Notes under the pieces: model-generated
Seen by the model: only the letters and a program-made list of their open reading frames with translations
What the model was told of the DNA's origin: nothing
Database searches by the model: none
Assembly: GCF_013141775.1 (NCBI RefSeq)
Contig: NZ_WHOB01000018.1
Location: 186,001 to 250,000, forward strand
Reading direction: 5' to 3'
DNA from: Paenibacillus phytohabitans
GTDB taxonomy: Bacteria > Bacillota > Bacilli > Paenibacillales > Paenibacillaceae
Length of the DNA: 64,000 bases
Made by a program: the position numbers and the translations under genes
Shown here: positions 41,617 to 49,719 of the stretch, piece by piece
Position numbering within the stretch: position 1 is the stretch's first letter
How the letters are laid out: each line of letters starts with the position of its first letter

Positions 41617-42795
41617 TTAATAGGCCAGACTGAACAACCCGTGAATATGGGTCAAATACCGGACATTGCTTGCTTCCTTCATCAGCGTTGCCGGCAGACC
41701 CTTCAGCGGTGTGGAATTGCCGCCGACAATCGCTACTCCGTCTCTGCGTCCAAGACTGGCAAGTGTCCCGGAATTCACCGGACTGAAGGTCTCGGAGGCT
41801 TTATCATTCAGGTAAGCGTAAAGGTTATAGCCGATCAGTTCACCCATCTGCCAGGCAATTTGTGCCGTTGGCGGATACGGACGGCCGTCCGGTGCGAACA
41901 CAACCGCACTGTCACCGGCTACAAATACATTCTGGTGTGAAGTGGATTGCAGGAACTCATTCACGGTTGCGCGGCCGCGGTTCACTTCAAGCCCGGACTC
42001 GCCTATCAGCGGGTTACCCTGTACGCCGCCGGTCCAGACGAAGGTATTCGCCACAATCTGGCGGCCGTCCTTCAGATCAATGGTATTGCCTGCTACATTA
42101 GTAACAGGAAGACCTGTCAGGAACTGAACTCCCCGTTTCTCGAGGCTGGTTGTAGCGCGCTCAATCAGATGATCCGGCAGAACCGGAAGAATCTTCGGTC
42201 CGGCTTCTACGAGCAGCAGCTGAATCTCAGCCGGATTCACTCCATATTTCTTAGTCAGCTTGGGTAGTACATCGGCAATTTCACCTATAAGCTCAACACC
42301 TGTCAAGCCGCCCCCGCCGATCAGGATGGTTGCATCGGCCGCGTTGCCGCTTTTGGCATATTCACGAATCCGGTCTTCAATGTGTCCGTGAATCCGCAGT
42401 GCATCCGCCGCTGATTTCAGCACCATGCTGTACTGTTCAAGTCCCGGAATGCCGAAATAAGCCGTCGTGCTGCCCAGACCGACAACGAGAGCATCATAAG
42501 TCAGCATTACTCCATCCGAGAGGATGATCTGCTTATTCTCCACCGAGAACGAATTAACCTTGGCAATCTTGAGATCGATATCCTTACCGGCGAACAGCTT
42601 CGCTAGCGGCATGGCAACCGCCTGTTCCGAAGCACTTCCTGCTGCAAGGCGGTGTAGTTCGGTAATGATCTGGTGTGTTGGATACTGATTAACCACTGTA
42701 ACTCTGGCTTCAGCTTTGCTCATATATTTGCGCACGGTTAGCGCACTCAATAAGCCGCCGTAACCTGCACCTAGAATAACTATGTGTTTTGACAT
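41617..42795 (-). CDS. ndh: type II NADH dehydrogenase
   Basis: A 392-residue FAD protein that feeds electrons from NADH to quinone at the membrane without pumping protons. The FAD Rossmann motif is at the N-terminus (IVILGAGYGGLLSALTVRKY), the NADH Rossmann motif in the middle (ATILIGGGGLTGVELIGEIAD), and VFVAGDSAVV and YPPTAQIAWQMGELIGYNL are the conserved late motifs. The start at 42795 lies 7 nt after ACGGAGG. It is the second gene of a pair with a DUF1641 gene, matching the yjlC-ndh operon of Bacillus, which the NADH sensor Rex represses. Confidence 0.9.
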   Translation of the reverse strand: MSKHIVILGAGYGGLLSALTVRKYMSKAEARVTVVNQYPTHQIITELHRLAAGSASEQAVAMPLAKLFAGKDIDLKIAKVNSFSVENKQIILSDGVMLTYDALVVGLGSTTAYFGIPGLEQYSMVLKSAADALRIHGHIEDRIREYAKSGNAADATILIGGGGLTGVELIGEIADVLPKLTKKYGVNPAEIQLLLVEAGPKILPVLPDHLIERATTSLEKRGVQFLTGLPVTNVAGNTIDLKDGRQIVANTFVWTGGVQGNPLIGESGLEVNRGRATVNEFLQSTSHQNVFVAGDSAVVFAPDGRPYPPTAQIAWQMGELIGYNLYAYLNDKASETFSPVNSGTLASLGRRDGVAIVGGNSTPLKGLPATLMKEASNVRYLTHIHGLFSLAY

Positions 42796-42835
42796 CATAT
42801 TTCCTCCGTCCTTACGATTAAGAATTGAACAATAA

Positions 42836-43273
42836 TTATTTACCGGATTGGCGTTCGCCGCTGACCTGCAGGTATGCATTCATGAAACGGAGCACGTTCT
42901 GTACCTGCGGGTCCTTGATCATTTTCATCATGCCAAACAGGCTGATGGTTTCACTGCTTGCATCCGCGCGGTCTTTCGCTTCAATAACCGTAGCCGCCAG
43001 ATTCTTGACAGAGCCTACCACAGGACCCGCCATCTCCTTGATTGCGCCTACCGTATCATTTTTCAAAACTTCATCCGTTGCAACCGATTGTACAAAATCG
43101 ACCGATTTGGTTAATACATTCACCAGTTGGGTAATCTGCGGCAGCTGCTCCACCAGAAGAATCAGGGATTCCTGAACTTCCGGCTTCAGAAGCTGATTCA
43201 GCAAATCCTCTTGGGGAAGGCCTGCTGCGGGTATTTCTTGTTCCAAAGGGGTTTGGGTAATGGTTTCTGACAT
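42836..43273 (-). CDS. yjlC: DUF1641 family protein, YjlC-like
   Basis: A 145-residue helical protein of the DUF1641 type, with the recognisable GAIKEMAGPVVGSVKNLAATV and LFGMMKMIKDPQVQNVLRFMNAYLQ segments. It has no cysteine cluster and no membrane segment. AAAGGAG precedes the ATG at 43273 by 8 nt. Only 40 nt separate it from ndh, so both form an operon. In Bacillus the equivalent protein is expressed with Ndh under Rex control; its biochemical role is not known. Confidence 0.85.
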   Translation of the reverse strand: MSETITQTPLEQEIPAAGLPQEDLLNQLLKPEVQESLILLVEQLPQITQLVNVLTKSVDFVQSVATDEVLKNDTVGAIKEMAGPVVGSVKNLAATVIEAKDRADASSETISLFGMMKMIKDPQVQNVLRFMNAYLQVSGERQSGK

Positions 43274-43337
43274 ATCGAAGTCTCCTTTACAATGGCATTG
43301 CTGCTTAAAAGTATTCATCCACTGAAACTATGTGACT

Positions 43338-43367
43338 ATTATAACATTCCGGTTGTAATAAATGTCA
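43338..43367 (-). promoter_or_regulatory. candidate yjlC-ndh promoter
   Basis: A perfect TATAAT on the minus strand (43338-43343) follows TGACAT (43362-43367) by 18 bp. The -35 is part of TTGTGACATT, a redox-regulator-like half-site. Confidence 0.5.
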
Positions 43368-43396
43368 CAATGTTTTTGGCTTTATAGCCTTATTTT

Positions 43397-43410
43397 GTGA
43401 TTATAATCAC
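43397..43410. promoter_or_regulatory. redox-regulator palindrome (Fnr/Rex-like)
   Basis: GTGATTATAATCAC is a perfect 14-bp palindrome within TTGTGA-TTATAA-TCACTT, close to TGTGA-N6-TCACA of Bacillus Fnr and TTGTGAAN4TTCACAA of Rex. Single half-sites of the same word lie at 43363-43371 and 43455-43463. It sits between yjlC-ndh and the divergent nitroreductase gene. Confidence 0.55.
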
Positions 43411-43598
43411 TTCTTTTCTCGCTTTTTCAAAATTTATCGACTATTTGAACTAAAATTCACAATTTAATGTTGTTTAATCATTGACGTATGCTTGTGGTCG
43501 TGATATTTTATGCAAGTAACTTATTGTAAGTTTATTAATTAATATCAGCTATTGATTATTACTAACCAACATACATATCACAATGGAGGTCATTATTT

Positions 43599-44216
43599 AT
43601 GAGTACTTTTTCAGAATTGGTTCAGTCCCGCAGATCGGCTATGAATTTCGTTGAAGGGGTAAAAATCCCACAGAATGAGCTGGAGGAGATGTTCTCACTG
43701 GCCCGCCTGGCTCCATCGGCCTTCAACCTGCAGCACGCCCACTACAAAGTCATCAGCGATGACACTGTGAAGGAAGAAATCCGTAAAGGTGCGTACGGCC
43801 AATACAAAATCCACACCGCCTCGGCTGTCATCGTTGTACTGGGTGACAAAAATGCCTACCAGCAGGCTCCAGAAATCTATAGCGGACTTAAAATGCTGGG
43901 AGCCATGAGCGAAGAGGATTACGACCGCACCATTCAGTCTATTAATGATTCTTATACCGGAAAAGACGCTTTCCAGCGGGATGAAGCAATCCGCAATGCG
44001 TCCTTGTCAGCTATGCAGTTCATGCTGATTGCCAAGGATAAGGGCTGGGATACCTGCCCGATGATCGGTTTTGATCCGGAAGCGGTGAAAGCTACTCTCG
44101 GGCTCAGCGACAACTTCGTTCCGGTAATGCTGATTACGATCGGCAAAGACAACAAGCACAAAATTAGACCGCGCGGCTACCGCAAGCCGGTTAATGAGTT
44201 CGTAGAATTTATCTGA
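43599..44216 (+). CDS. nitroreductase family protein (YodC/MhqN-like)
   Basis: A 205-residue flavin-dependent oxidoreductase. The N-terminus SELVQSRRSAMNFVEGVKI carries the FMN-phosphate-binding Arg-Arg-Ser, followed by ARLAPSAFNLQHAHYKVI and, near the end, DTCPMIGFDPEAVKATLGL, as in YodC/MhqN enzymes that reduce quinones and nitro compounds. AATGGAGG precedes the ATG. It faces yjlC-ndh across a region with redox-regulator sites, which fits a role in quinone or redox stress. Confidence 0.9.
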   Translation: MSTFSELVQSRRSAMNFVEGVKIPQNELEEMFSLARLAPSAFNLQHAHYKVISDDTVKEEIRKGAYGQYKIHTASAVIVVLGDKNAYQQAPEIYSGLKMLGAMSEEDYDRTIQSINDSYTGKDAFQRDEAIRNASLSAMQFMLIAKDKGWDTCPMIGFDPEAVKATLGLSDNFVPVMLITIGKDNKHKIRPRGYRKPVNEFVEFI

Positions 44217-44256
44217 GACTACACCGGGTCCAGAGAAGTCCCTATTTAATAGTTGA

Positions 44257-44306
44257 CAGCAAAAAGGTCTTCCGGCAGCTAGCTTAACTGGAAGACCTTT
44301 TTGCTG
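44257..44306. terminator. strong bidirectional terminator
   Basis: A 19-bp near-perfect stem (44257-44275 with 44288-44306) with AAAAAGG on one arm and CCTTTTT on the other, placed between convergent genes. Confidence 0.85.
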
Positions 44307-44342
44307 TGATTTTATAAGATAAAGCTTCAGTCTGATGTTCGT

Positions 44343-44966
44343 TCATTTGGCATAATGCAATATAGCCGCTGCCGCGCGTTCCCGCCGCTCCGCATCGGGA
44401 CTGTGCAGGGCAGCCTTCAGAACAGCCAGCGCCTCAGCTATTGTGGCTTCATCCACACGGGCCGGGGAGTGAGCAGTCTCCACATCCACATCCGAAGAAT
44501 CTGCAAGCCACAAATCCATTCTTGCTGCAGGCAGCACCCCTGAATAGCGGGTTACTTCCTGATCCGAAGCAAGCAGTGCTTGTACTGCAGAATTCACAGC
44601 TGTACGGGGCAGACTCTTCAGCCAGGTTACTCCGCGCCGGTGCGCAGTTCCGCCCTCCACACTCTCCTGCCGGGCATCATAGAAATAATCACCCAAATCG
44701 CCAAGGTATACCCATTCCTCATCCGCAATCAGCACATAATCCCCGTCCTGCATCATGTTGACGAAGGTGTCTAAACTGCTGAGAGCTTCTTCCAGCTCCC
44801 GCCCCTGATAAGCTCCGGATGCAGCCAGCCTGCTGCGGATATCCTCTCTCCCGCTGAACTCCAGATCTCCAGCAACGGGATCTCCCGCACATACATAATT
44901 ATCCTCCAGAAAAGACTTGATTAACCCGCTGCGGGTTCCGTCAAGCCTCACTCCAAACAAACTCAT
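44343..44966 (-). CDS. orphan protein resembling the N-terminal domain of Mrr-like endonucleases
   Basis: A 207-residue protein. The first about 150 residues run GVRLDGTRSGLIKSFLEDNYV, FVNMMQDGDYVLIADEEWVY, LGDLGDYFYDA and HRRGVTWLKSLPRTAVNSAV. The order 'GD.V....... .iG...gdY.Y ... HRR.V.Wl' is what I know from the PUA/EVE-like N-terminal domain of Mrr/McrB-type restriction proteins, which read modified bases. No nuclease or AAA domain follows; instead a short Ala-rich helical tail. This similarity is from pattern memory and needs a profile search. It stands alone between terminator and a gene-poor region. Confidence 0.5.
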   Translation of the reverse strand: MSLFGVRLDGTRSGLIKSFLEDNYVCAGDPVAGDLEFSGREDIRSRLAASGAYQGRELEEALSSLDTFVNMMQDGDYVLIADEEWVYLGDLGDYFYDARQESVEGGTAHRRGVTWLKSLPRTAVNSAVQALLASDQEVTRYSGVLPAARMDLWLADSSDVDVETAHSPARVDEATIAEALAVLKAALHSPDAERRERAAAAILHYAK

Positions 44967-45256
44967 CCTTTTCTTCCTCCTTCAAGTGCCCGGATAGCTG
45001 AACCGCAACATAACAATCAGTAAATTATACAGCAAACGGCAACGCTTTTGCCGTCCATTTTTTAAGACAGCACTGTTCCAGGGCACCAAATTTACCCTGC
45101 AGGTGAATCAAGTATAGATTGTGAAGCTACCTGCGGACAAATCATGCTGAGCTAAGAAGCTTGGCAATTGCACTGTTCCTCACCTGAGCTTGGCTGGAGA
45201 TTAGCGGGAGATTGGCTGAAGCATCACAGGCTCATGAACTCATCAGCTGGTGAGGA

Positions 45257-45323
45257 GGACTGAGATTCCGTTATTTGCGAAGAAATGGCGAATACGCAGG
45301 ACATTCGGACTGAGATTCCGTTA
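45257..45323. repeat. 17-bp direct repeat, 50-bp period
   Basis: GGACTGAGATTCCGTTA occurs identically at 45257-45273 and 45307-45323. A degenerate third copy may start near 45346. Confidence 0.7.
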
Positions 45324-45484
45324 GAGTATTTATCCCTCCTTGCAGCGACTGGGTTACGTTGGATTAAGTTTAGAGGGAATAACTATTGTTCGGAATCCTC
45401 CTTAAAAACTAAGGATAAGGAAGCATAATAGCGTTTACATGATCTTACAGTGAAAAATAACCGCAAATTTAAAGCATTCGCCTT

Positions 45485-45513
45485 TTTACAGCTACTGCCT
45501 ATCACGGTATAAT
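45485..45513 (+). promoter_or_regulatory. sigma-A promoter without an obvious gene
   Basis: TTTACA (45485-45490), 17 bp, TATAAT (45508-45513). Downstream there is no open frame with a ribosome site before the hairpin at 45844. Confidence 0.5.
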
Positions 45514-45843
45514 ACAGGTATCAACTCAAGGAACCATACACTGCGGTAAGAACGCATGCGGGGGCAGAATCTCCGGCAGTCCTCTTAAGCAGCTGTACTC
45601 CCTGAGCTTGAGACTATATCTTTGATCCTGGCGTTACAGCTTTCAATCCATCCCTACACGAAATGGTATGAGCTTCTTAAAGCTCAAAAGCCCACAATCA
45701 ATCCTATCGTGATCAGCGGATGAATTAGAGAAGATTTAACGGGCAGGATAGGCAAATTCACTGCCGCCTCGGACGATTTCTACCCGGCTGAGTACAAAGG
45801 ATAGGATAAGGAGTCTGAGAAGAACATGGGTATAGTGGTTATA

Positions 45844-45891
45844 ATATAAACCTCTATTGTTGATGAAGTTATCAATAATAGAGGTTTATAT
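45844..45891. terminator. long hairpin, possible terminator of the sigma/anti-sigma operon
   Basis: Perfect 15-bp arms ATATAAACCTCTATT and AATAGAGGTTTATAT, extended inside by TTGAT/ATCAA around a GAAGTT loop. It is about 70 nt past the anti-sigma stop codon, but T tracts are weak on both sides, so a small mobile or structural repeat is also possible. Confidence 0.45.
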
Positions 45892-45958
45892 GTGTTATAG
45901 GGGGATTTATTTTAGTTATAGCGGGACAAGCATGCAGCTGACCTTGGCATAGGCCGCT

Positions 45959-46936
45959 TTAGCGCAGGCCTTCGGCAACTTTAAGCAGAGTCTCTTTGGA
46001 TACATCCGGTGATTCTGTGCTTACTTCATGCAAAATGTTCCATTCGTTATTCTCCCCTAGCTCGATCCACTGGATATAAGCATAATAGTTGTTTTGGTTC
46101 CCATAAGCTTCTTTATTCACAATATATAAAGCATCTAAAGCTCCAACCTTCATCTCCTCAACCGTAGTAGCCGCTGCAAAATTTGCTGTGAGCTGCGCTT
46201 CCAGTCCGCTAGGCGTATACATAACCACAATTGCATCACTTTTCCCTCTTGGGCCCTCATATATGAGCTGCGGGCTTACAGTCTTAGCTATTCTATTAGG
46301 AGTGTTGAAGCTCTTGATCCAGGCATAATCCTCACCGGGCTTGACCCTTTTCGAGAGGACATTGGTGTATTTCTTTACCCAGGACTCGTCTATAATCCCA
46401 AGCTGACTGTCAGACCTCGCTTCGGCAAAATAATATCCTTCCGGCAGACTGCTTGGCACAGCCAGCTTTCCGGTAATTGGCTCGATGACCTCCTTCCAGC
46501 TCTCTATATCGGAGAACAGCTGCGGACAGTTCACCTTAAGCAGGTCATATCCCCCATTGGGCAGTGATACGTACAGGAAGGCGGATTCATTCACAGCCAG
46601 TTTAGTCTGAATGTCTTCAACAAGCAGCTTCACGTGCTCACCGTGTTCATCGGATTCAGTATAGTCTGAATGAACGATCACCTTTATTCCAGTAGAACCA
46701 TATGTAACGGCCCATAACCTTTCCGCACCATAAACCACGCCTCCGAACAGCATCAGGCCGCAGAGAACAACCGCTATCCTTGCAGTGCCACGTATATGTC
46801 TTTTGGTTTTCCGTTCGTTTTGGAATTTGAAGTACTGATCAAAGCTTGCGGAAATCTGTGTCTCCAGCTGTTCCGGCATTACTGTATTCTGCTTAAAGCT
46901 GGCAAACTCCCGTTTCAATTGACTTTCGACAGGCAT
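45959..46936 (-). CDS. membrane anti-sigma factor-like protein
   Basis: A 325-residue protein: a cytoplasmic N-terminal segment of about 45 residues (KREFASFKQNTVMPEQLETQI), one membrane helix (about 50-72, ARIAVVLCGLMLFGGVVYG), and an extracytoplasmic domain of about 250 residues with an LPEGYYFAEARSD segment resembling the DUF4367-like sensor parts of ECF-linked proteins. It overlaps the sigma factor gene by 22 nt. The usual model is that the N-terminus holds the sigma factor at the membrane until the outer domain senses a stress. No zinc-binding HxxxCxxC motif is present. Confidence 0.75.
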   Translation of the reverse strand: MPVESQLKREFASFKQNTVMPEQLETQISASFDQYFKFQNERKTKRHIRGTARIAVVLCGLMLFGGVVYGAERLWAVTYGSTGIKVIVHSDYTESDEHGEHVKLLVEDIQTKLAVNESAFLYVSLPNGGYDLLKVNCPQLFSDIESWKEVIEPITGKLAVPSSLPEGYYFAEARSDSQLGIIDESWVKKYTNVLSKRVKPGEDYAWIKSFNTPNRIAKTVSPQLIYEGPRGKSDAIVVMYTPSGLEAQLTANFAAATTVEEMKVGALDALYIVNKEAYGNQNNYYAYIQWIELGENNEWNILHEVSTESPDVSKETLLKVAEGLR

Positions 46937-47508
46937 GTATAGTCCCCCTTCATCTCATCTTCCTCTGTGAATACGGCATGCTGCCGCAGCTTGCGCATTG
47001 CCTTGTGATGCCTGGATTTAGCGGTACCCAGCGGTATCTCCAGGGCAGAGGCTATCTCCTCAAAGCTGCATTCCCCATAGTAGCGAAGGACAACAACACT
47101 GCGCAGTTTAGGGGGAAGCCCAGCCACCAGCTGAAGCAGCTCTCCCCGCTGTTCCTGCTCAAGGAGCGGTGTATCCGCCCCCGGCAGCAACAACTCTGAC
47201 GCATTCTCCCTGCTGCGGATCTGGATGCGCAGCCTGCGCCAGCTTCTCCGGCTCCAGTTGCTGCATTGCCGTACAATCATTCCGTTCAGCCATGCCCCAA
47301 AGGGCCGATTCCTGTCATACTGCGGCAGACTACGGAACAATTCTATGTAGATTTCATTCACTACATCAGCCACATCGCCCTGCCGGTCAACAAGCAGACA
47401 GACTGTCCCGTACACCTGGTGCCTGATGCTGTCATGCAGCGCAGTGAAAGCATCCTTGTCTCCTTCTTTCAGCCTTTGCAGACAGCCATGCAGCTCTTCC
47501 TCAGTCAT
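46915..47508 (-). CDS. ECF RNA polymerase sigma factor
   Basis: A 197-residue sigma factor with region 2 (DAFTALHDSIRHQVYGTVCLL, DVVNEIYIELFRSLPQYDRNRPFGAWL) and region 4 (LPPKLRSVVVLRYYGECSFEEIASALEIPLGTAKSRHHKAM, spelled here in parts: region 4.2 helix SFEEIASALEIPLGTAKSR). AGGAGAGAG precedes the ATG. It overlaps the anti-sigma gene. Upstream, GGGAACC (47566-47572) looks like an ECF -35, which would allow the factor to activate its own operon. Confidence 0.9.
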   Translation of the reverse strand: MTEEELHGCLQRLKEGDKDAFTALHDSIRHQVYGTVCLLVDRQGDVADVVNEIYIELFRSLPQYDRNRPFGAWLNGMIVRQCSNWSRRSWRRLRIQIRSRENASELLLPGADTPLLEQEQRGELLQLVAGLPPKLRSVVVLRYYGECSFEEIASALEIPLGTAKSRHHKAMRKLRQHAVFTEEDEMKGDYTCLSKVN

Positions 47509-47544
47509 CCGTCTCTCTCCTTTCTGTCTTGGTTTTCACTCTAT

Positions 47545-47572
47545 ATTGGTCCGCTGCGGGACAAAGGTTCCC
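47545..47572 (-). promoter_or_regulatory. candidate ECF-type autoregulated promoter
   Basis: GGGAACC (47566-47572) as -35 and the segment CGGACCAAT (47545-47553) as -10, about 15 nt apart, upstream of the sigma factor gene on the minus strand. The -35 matches the GAAC core of ECF promoters; the -10 is uncertain. Confidence 0.4.
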
Positions 47573-47602
47573 TTTGAGTACAATAAATTCAATCCTTGCA
47601 CA

Positions 47603-47642
47603 AAAAGAAACGGCCGCCCATGAGTTTCGTCATGAACAGCCG
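47603..47642 (-). terminator. intrinsic terminator of the LysR gene
   Basis: CGGCCGCCCATGA (47611-47623) pairs with TCATGAACAGCCG (47630-47642) apart from a short inner mismatch; the minus strand then reads TTTCTTTTTG. Confidence 0.7.
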
Positions 47643-47702
47643 GATATGGAAATAAAGTATAGTTGTCTCAAACCGTTCTTATCAGCACTTATTAGCTCTA
47701 TT

Positions 47703-48599
47703 CTACATATGCACAGGTATCCCCAGTTCCCGCTTCAGGAATTGATAGACTTGTAAGTTCGCCCCCCTCAGCGGGTAATCAGCTATTCTGCAGGCGATTC
47801 CGCAGCTCATATCAACTCCCGGCCCTGATAGTCTCCTGACCACTGTACCAGGCGGAAGAGTCTGTAAGGTAATCTCAGGTACAAAAGCCATCCCAATACC
47901 GTTCTCCACATAGAATTTCAAGGCGGACATACTGCCGATTTCCATAGTGTTCAGCGGAGGGCCGGCTGCTTCCTGCAGAATACTCTCCAGCTTCTTGCGG
48001 TAAGGGCAGTCCACAGCCGTAATAAGCAGACGGTGTCCGCGAAGCAGGTCCGCAGTAATCTCCTTCTCCGTCTCTAGAGGATGACCTTCGGGCAGCAGCA
48101 GCACGAACTCCTCGGTGAAAAGCGGCTCGAAATACAGCTCCGTCCCAAGCTGCGGGGCTGAACACAGAATCATGTCGAGTTCTCCCCGAAGCAGCCGCCC
48201 GCTGAGAGCCGCTGTTCCGGCAATCTCTACTGAAAGTATGATCCGGGGAAACTGTTCCATGAATATGCGCAAAAGCTGCGGCAGCCGGTAACTCGCAGTC
48301 GGATCGGTTGCACCGATCCGGACACTCCCTGCTCCGCCCGACTGCAGATCAGCCAGACTGCTCTGCAGCCGCTCCATGTCTTTCACAATCTGCAGGCTCT
48401 GCTCATGGAACAGCCTCCCGGCCTCCGTCAGGATCACCTGCTGTTTGCCGCGCTCCAGGAGCTGAACGCCCAGCTGAGCCTCAAGCTTCTGGATCTGCAT
48501 TGTAACCGTAGACTGGGCATAGCTAAGCTCTTCGGCTGCACGGTTAAAGCTTCCTGTGCTCACAATGGCCTGAAAGGTTTTTAAAGTTTTGAAATCCAT
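47703..48599 (-). CDS. LysR-family transcriptional regulator
   Basis: A 298-residue regulator. The N-terminal winged helix-turn-helix reads LKTFQAIVSTGSFNRAAEEL and SYAQSTVTMQIQKLEAQLG, followed by the two-lobed effector domain (SVRIGATDPTASYRLPQLL onward). GAGGT lies 8 nt before the ATG at 48599. It is transcribed away from an SDR gene across about 250 bp that contains a TTCAATATTATTGAA palindrome, the standard layout for LysR control of the neighbour. Confidence 0.9.
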   Translation of the reverse strand: MDFKTLKTFQAIVSTGSFNRAAEELSYAQSTVTMQIQKLEAQLGVQLLERGKQQVILTEAGRLFHEQSLQIVKDMERLQSSLADLQSGGAGSVRIGATDPTASYRLPQLLRIFMEQFPRIILSVEIAGTAALSGRLLRGELDMILCSAPQLGTELYFEPLFTEEFVLLLPEGHPLETEKEITADLLRGHRLLITAVDCPYRKKLESILQEAAGPPLNTMEIGSMSALKFYVENGIGMAFVPEITLQTLPPGTVVRRLSGPGVDMSCGIACRIADYPLRGANLQVYQFLKRELGIPVHM

Positions 48600-48740
48600 T
48601 TGCGCTAACCTCTTTCCAGTAAGACTCCCGTTTTCCGCGGGAATGGCGAATAGCATTCAGCCTACCTGAGCTTGAGGGTGTTTCATTACAGAGTCCATTG
48701 ACCATCTGCTGTTGAGATTGTTCTAGTGCGCTCGATATAG

Positions 48741-48755
48741 TTCAATATTATTGAA
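48741..48755. promoter_or_regulatory. candidate LysR binding palindrome
   Basis: TTCAATATTATTGAA is a perfect inverted repeat in the divergent LysR/SDR promoter region. A further TTCAATTAT half-like element lies 20 nt downstream. Confidence 0.5.
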
Positions 48756-48853
48756 TCATTCCTTCATTTCATTCAATTATACAAAACCAGGCAAACTGAA
48801 TACAATTGTACTCAGGATATTCAATAACAATAAGAAGTCGGGAGCGGATAAGG

Positions 48854-49594
48854 ATGGATCTGAAGGGTAATGTCGCGATAGTGACAGGCGGAGGAACAGG
48901 TATCGGGCGGGCAACCAGCCTTCAGCTTGCCGGGCAAGGCGTAAAGGTTGCCGTGAATTATTCCCGTTCGGAAGCGGAAGCCCGGGAAACGGTTGACATG
49001 ATCATAGCGCAGGGCGGGCAGGCCATTGCTGTACAAGCCGATGTGTCCGCAGATGCCGAGGTACGGGCAATGGTAGAACAAGTAGTACAGACCTATGGCA
49101 CTGTAAATCTGCTGGTGAATAATGCCAGTATCACGCAGCATATTCCTATGGATGATCTGGAGGCAGTCACCTCCGAGGTGTGGGATGAATTATACGGCGT
49201 AAATGTCAAAGGTATGTTCTTCTGTGCCCGGGCAGCCGCCCCGTATATGAAATCAAGCGGGCAAGGGGCCATCGTCAACCTCGGCAGCATTGCCGGAAAT
49301 ACAGGTGCTGGTTCGTCACTTCCTTATGCGGTATCCAAAGCGGCTGTTCACGGTCTGACCCGGTCGCTGGCCAAGGCTCTCGCCCCTGACATCCGGGTCA
49401 ACTGCGTTGCCCCGGGAGCCGTAGCGACACGCTGGTGGGCGGGCCGGGAAGCGCAGATGCACAAGCTCGCACCGAACCTGCTGCTGCAGAGCATTGCCGC
49501 GCCGGAAGATATCGCCCGTTTCATCTGCTCCGCGCTCGCTCAGGAAGCCATGACCGGGCAGATTATCACCGTCGACAGCGGGCAGACTTTATAG
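48854..49594 (+). CDS. short-chain dehydrogenase/reductase (FabG-like)
   Basis: A 246-residue classical SDR. It has the cofactor motif VAIVTGGGTGIGRATSL, NNAS in LLVNNASITQ, catalytic Ser in IVNLGSIAG, and the YxxxK pair in LPYAVSKAAVHGLTRSLAK. The C-terminal IRVNCVAPGAVATRW and GQIITVDSGQTL are typical of FabG/3-oxoacyl reductase-like enzymes. GGGAG precedes the ATG by 9 nt. Substrate unknown; probably regulated by the divergent LysR protein. Confidence 0.9.
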   Translation: MDLKGNVAIVTGGGTGIGRATSLQLAGQGVKVAVNYSRSEAEARETVDMIIAQGGQAIAVQADVSADAEVRAMVEQVVQTYGTVNLLVNNASITQHIPMDDLEAVTSEVWDELYGVNVKGMFFCARAAAPYMKSSGQGAIVNLGSIAGNTGAGSSLPYAVSKAAVHGLTRSLAKALAPDIRVNCVAPGAVATRWWAGREAQMHKLAPNLLLQSIAAPEDIARFICSALAQEAMTGQIITVDSGQTL

Positions 49595-49632
49595 CCGCTA
49601 CAGCGCTGGCAGATTCATTCTACACACAGCAA

Positions 49633-49675
49633 GCAGCCCCCTCTCCGCAATATTGCGGAAGGGGGCTGTCTGTTC
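49633..49675 (+). terminator. intrinsic terminator between SDR and GH74 genes
   Basis: AGCCCCCTCTCCGC and GCGGAAGGGGGCT form a long stem; the following T tract is short (GTCTGTTC). Confidence 0.7.
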
Positions 49676-49719
49676 GAAGCTGTTCAAGACTCTGCTACTC
49701 TACTCACTTGAACTCCTAA

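Larger units (their letters stand above)
44967..45958. other. gene-poor kilobase with repeats, a promoter and gene remnants
   Basis: No convincing intact gene. It holds a 17-bp direct repeat (45257 and 45307), a good sigma-A promoter (45485-45513) pointing right, broken protein-like stretches such as LTGRIGKFTAASDDFYPAEYKG near 45730-45800 interrupted by stops, and a long hairpin (45844-45891). It may be a decayed gene or a locus for a non-coding RNA. Confidence 0.45.
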
